From Gammaproteobacteria bacterium MedPE (lineage in GTDB: Bacteria > Pseudomonadota > Gammaproteobacteria > Enterobacterales > Psychrobiaceae), in NCBI GenBank assembly GCA_001874365.1, contig MPDF01000018.1, positions 1 through 37,645 of the forward strand: a stretch of 37,645 bases of DNA, read 5' to 3'. Of the stretch, positions 35,901 to 37,645 are shown one piece after another. Within the stretch, counting starts at the first letter, position 1; every line of letters begins with the position of its first letter. Both the position numbers and the translations under genes were made by a program. The notes under the pieces are model-generated. The model had not been told where the DNA came from. It searched no databases and was given only the letters and a program-made list of their open reading frames with translations.

Positions 35901-36577
35901 CGCGTCGTTGGCTGCACTAAACCGTCTTCTTCGAAAATAGCTGCTAGCATGGTTTTTAGCGTGTCCATCTTGCCTTCTTTGGCATGAACAGCACTAACGA
36001 GCTTTTCTAAATGACGTACTTTGTGACGTGGTGCCACTAACGAATAACGTGCCGCTAATTGGCGAAGCCTGATACCATCTTGCGTATTACCGCGCAAAGA
36101 TGACACATCATTTTGAACAATGGCGCGATATTCACTAGTAGCGCTGATTTTTCGTGAATACTTAAGTTCAAGGGACGCTAACTGCGTTAACCATTGATCT
36201 GGTTCAAAGGCTTTGACCTTGCCATTACTTTCTTGAAATAACAGCTGATTCTTATCGTAAGCCGCATCAACAAACCGATAGCTAATGCCATCTTTTGCAG
36301 TATGGGTTAACACTGCCTGGCATAAATCACCTTCTTCGCGTTGATATTCGTATACTAAATAGCTATTTGATTTCGGCAGGTAAAAGTCACCAAATTTACT
36401 GCGTGTTTTAGGTACAACGCGACTGGGTAATTCGCCGTAAAATACTGGTACTAAGCGCTGTAGAGTCGTTTTACCCGACGCATTGGTGCCACAAATATTA
36501 GTGTGACCATCAAGGGATAATTCGACAACACCCGGCAAGTGGGTATTGATTAAAATAATGCGGCGTAAACTAGCCAT
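32912..36577 (-). CDS. SMC-like ATPase, MksB/JetC type, of a condensin-like defence complex
   Basis: A 1221-residue protein with SMC layout: an N-terminal ATPase half with Walker A GTNASGKTT (30-38), a first long coiled coil (about 235-540), a hinge-like globular part (about 540-600, with NVDGWENSIGKVINQELL), a second coiled coil (about 600-880), and a C-terminal ATPase half with an ABC-type signature SSSHGMAYLI (about 1109-1118) and Walker B ISVNWPIDE (about 1136-1144). This is the P-loop/Walker-B type of JetC and MukB. Such complexes extrude DNA loops; with a Toprim subunit they cleave small circular DNA. It is the first gene of the operon, preceded by a GAGG ribosome-binding site, and divergent from the gene at 36754. 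Confidence 0.85.
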   Translation of the reverse strand: MASLRRIILINTHLPGVVELSLDGHTNICGTNASGKTTLQRLVPVFYGELPSRVVPKTRSKFGDFYLPKSNSYLVYEYQREEGDLCQAVLTHTAKDGISYRFVDAAYDKNQLLFQESNGKVKAFEPDQWLTQLASLELKYSRKISATSEYRAIVQNDVSSLRGNTQDGIRLRQLAARYSLVAPRHKVRHLEKLVSAVHAKEGKMDTLKTMLAAIFEEDGLVQPTTRVKNTKAREWIKQMRQSMRLSSLELQHEKVQQIATSLNAIEAQLLQLTPLLSDDLERSKTERADLQANDKELREKVATLKANFHECESTINSELSKANAELKTTEQQLDELQNTYDNYQDGDYEQLAIDTDALPLWNEELVEQQSHYRILLEQFGELEQQLNQQKLTLNESLERLTVKNRKQIREHEENREQTRQQHSDKKDQLSEQYLVRKEQLTEDFDSQLGVFRHQQIERQAQIDNMGPTTQEQEDLSLSDKRLEIAQDNWRQTSEQLTKKEREHQNARNHQHQVQTKLENARTSVHQLQKQLRLLEQQISPEQGSLRHFLRANVDGWENSIGKVINQELLERLDLHPQTGDSHSELYGVALKLSEIDAPSYAQDEAALRINKEELERKVAAALDKQSECETALTQAHNTVKTLADDVAKLKQTQSEQANEVNFAKESKQRLLQANKDSLATRRKAASSGLDEAKVQIKQLSEQKRDALATLKDDHQAQLLEFKADWQQEIDAISSQIGELEAQVDHKRQTNKAQIKQLEEAFKLELANKDIDPKTIQALKERIKQLEEDIARVRSRQDDLREYRNFINVLWQKSRPQYLEQEANLKASIQSFTGKLNQQKTEFKQARQKLESEREQLQLDISRLSKLIEQIMPLNSKLSQLTIDGKLVVGLPPVQGDQDERITRTAHGLEQRSKTENTLKDKVYTLEAELSQDAQKQFLDLMTSELSRLGEEGDLRDRLPIFSDLLRILSDQQRQILEQGETIGGDLHKFFTVFSDINRRISGQSKRLTAAVSDDLTLDGINRSEVKIISTVDELNFWQPLKRFSNLYEQWKETGKELPSDEYINALSDVVDLLRADSSYSIESLLRLELHLNEGGNDLVIKNDRQLLESSSHGMAYLILCKFLLAFTRLLRGDAQISVNWPIDEIGTLAYHNVEKLFNACDSNNICIVGAFPNPESDVLTLFKHRYLIDKQYKRLQRIEPKVNRIEAKIAQQLQKSSEGVN

Positions 36578-36753
36578 TGAAACCTCAAAACACGTGAAAG
36601 AAATCCATTAGCTGACCATCATATAGGGATTTTTACCCGATTCAAGGAGCACGCGGTTAGTCACTCAGTTTTTAACCCTTTTACATTGCTAAGCGATGCC
36701 AGTGCGATTAAGATATATCAACCGCTATAAGACATAAGGACAACAACTCACTA

Positions 36754-37645
36754 GTGAAGGTTACTAAATTAAGTCAAGACGAAGCACTTTCTATCACCCT
36801 GCGTCATCAACTGTTGCCGCAAACTCAACAACGCATCGATTTATATTTTTCCCTGCCTAATGAAATGGGAATCAGTCCACAAACATTAGACGAATCGAAT
36901 TATTTTCACAGCAGTATTAAAACGCGCTCAGCCTACTATTCAGATAAACTGCATTTGCCGTTGGTTCGCAGTCGATTCATTAGTGCTAAAAAAGGCGAGC
37001 AAGACGATTATCGCGTCAACTTAAACCTGTTTTCTTATCAAATAAAAACAGCGCTTGATATCGACATCAAACAAACGTTGCAACACAAAGACAGCGACGG
37101 ATTTTATCCAATGGCTCATGAGCTTGCAGAGCAGAGTATTGGGCTTTTGAAAAAACTCAGACGTAATGCGCCCAGTGACAAAAAATTTAAGTCGTACCAT
37201 GAGAACGCTGACAATTACCTAAGTTGGCATGTGGAGCAATCGTTTCTCAAATTATTGGCCAAAGGGCCTAAAACCAGTGAAAACACTGAAATCAGAGAAC
37301 AATTGATTAATTTATGTCGCACAGAGAATAATTATCGCGATAGCAATCAATTCAACTCTCAAATCACCTTGGATGATCCTAATCGTATTACCAACAAAAT
37401 GCGCTTGTTACAGCGATTGATGGAATATGGCGTAGTATTCACCAAAGACATGCGTCACTTAAACCGGAATTTAAAGCGTTTTGTGCGCGGTAGTGTTACC
37501 GCCATCATTATGGCGTTTGTGATGACGCTTGTGCTTAACGCCCGTTCATCGTTTACCGAAGTCACCTTAGTACTGGTTGCTCTGCTTGGCGTGATTTACG
37601 GTTTACGAGAAACGTTTAAAGATGATATTACCCAAATCATTTGGC
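36754..37645 (+). CDS. Unknown membrane protein, 5' part (GTG start, runs off the right edge)
   Basis: An uninterrupted frame of 297 codons reaches the window end. The only suitable start is GTG at 36754 (an in-frame stop lies at 36709 and no ATG between), with AAGGA about 13 bases before it. The protein begins MKVTKLSQDEALSI. The first 240 residues are soluble and mixed-charge; two hydrophobic helices follow (VTAIIMAFVMTLVLNA and LVLVALLGVIYGL) at about 245-285, so it is probably a membrane-anchored protein with a large cytoplasmic domain. I do not recognise a family. It is divergent from the SMC operon and shares its upstream region. Confidence 0.75.
   Translation, partial: MKVTKLSQDEALSITLRHQLLPQTQQRIDLYFSLPNEMGISPQTLDESNYFHSSIKTRSAYYSDKLHLPLVRSRFISAKKGEQDDYRVNLNLFSYQIKTALDIDIKQTLQHKDSDGFYPMAHELAEQSIGLLKKLRRNAPSDKKFKSYHENADNYLSWHVEQSFLKLLAKGPKTSENTEIREQLINLCRTENNYRDSNQFNSQITLDDPNRITNKMRLLQRLMEYGVVFTKDMRHLNRNLKRFVRGSVTAIIMAFVMTLVLNARSSFTEVTLVLVALLGVIYGLRETFKDDITQIIW

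Overview
The window is chromosomal DNA of a Gram-negative gammaproteobacterium, most likely an Alteromonadales member close to the Colwelliaceae. This rests on the 5' part of the 16S rRNA gene, the E. coli-like rrn promoters and boxA, the prfB-lysS and dnaB-alr gene pairs, and many outer-membrane or periplasmic products (porin, TonB-dependent receptor, DsbC). Base composition looks AT-rich throughout. The genus is an inference.

Layout. 1-1029 holds the 5' third of a 16S rRNA gene on the minus strand with its leader, boxA and two tandem promoters. 1030-4027 (minus) has a small unknown gene, lysS and prfB; this prfB has no programmed frameshift. 4220-6418 (plus) is an iron-type operon of two small membrane proteins and a PepSY membrane protein, with a Fur-box-like site just before its first gene. 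6484-10598 (minus) has a small lipoprotein, recJ, and a coupled nucleoside hydrolase-ribokinase salvage pair. 10768-13764 (minus) is a porin followed by a chemoreceptor that carries an amino-acid-sensing motif. The 433-base gap at 13765-14197 holds a candidate small RNA terminator and a palindromic cluster. 14198-17645 (plus) has a zinc-ribbon-like protein, a DUF2798 protein, a membrane-anchored metalloprotease and an orphan response regulator with an incomplete receiver site.

17671-23537 looks like an envelope-glycan module. galU and a GtrA-like flippase lie on the minus strand. Divergent from them runs an operon of a GT2 polyprenyl-phosphate glycosyltransferase, a GT39/ArnT-like transferase, an OmpR-type regulator and its histidine kinase. 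The kinase 3' end overlaps dsbC on the opposite strand; dsbC is the last gene of a tight dnaB-alr-dsbC operon. A TonB-dependent receptor (minus) and a cytochrome b561 (plus) follow, divergent from each other.

The most notable system is 30127-36577 (minus): four tightly coupled genes for a large SMC-like ATPase, a MukE/JetB-like protein, a MukF/JetA-like protein and a Toprim (Spo11/TopoVIA-like) nuclease-type protein. This is the composition of Wadjet (JetABCD) or MksBEFG plasmid-defence condensins. However, the SMC gene comes first, giving the order C-B-A-D, and the Toprim protein is short. A divergent membrane-protein gene with a GTG start (36754 onward) runs off the right edge.
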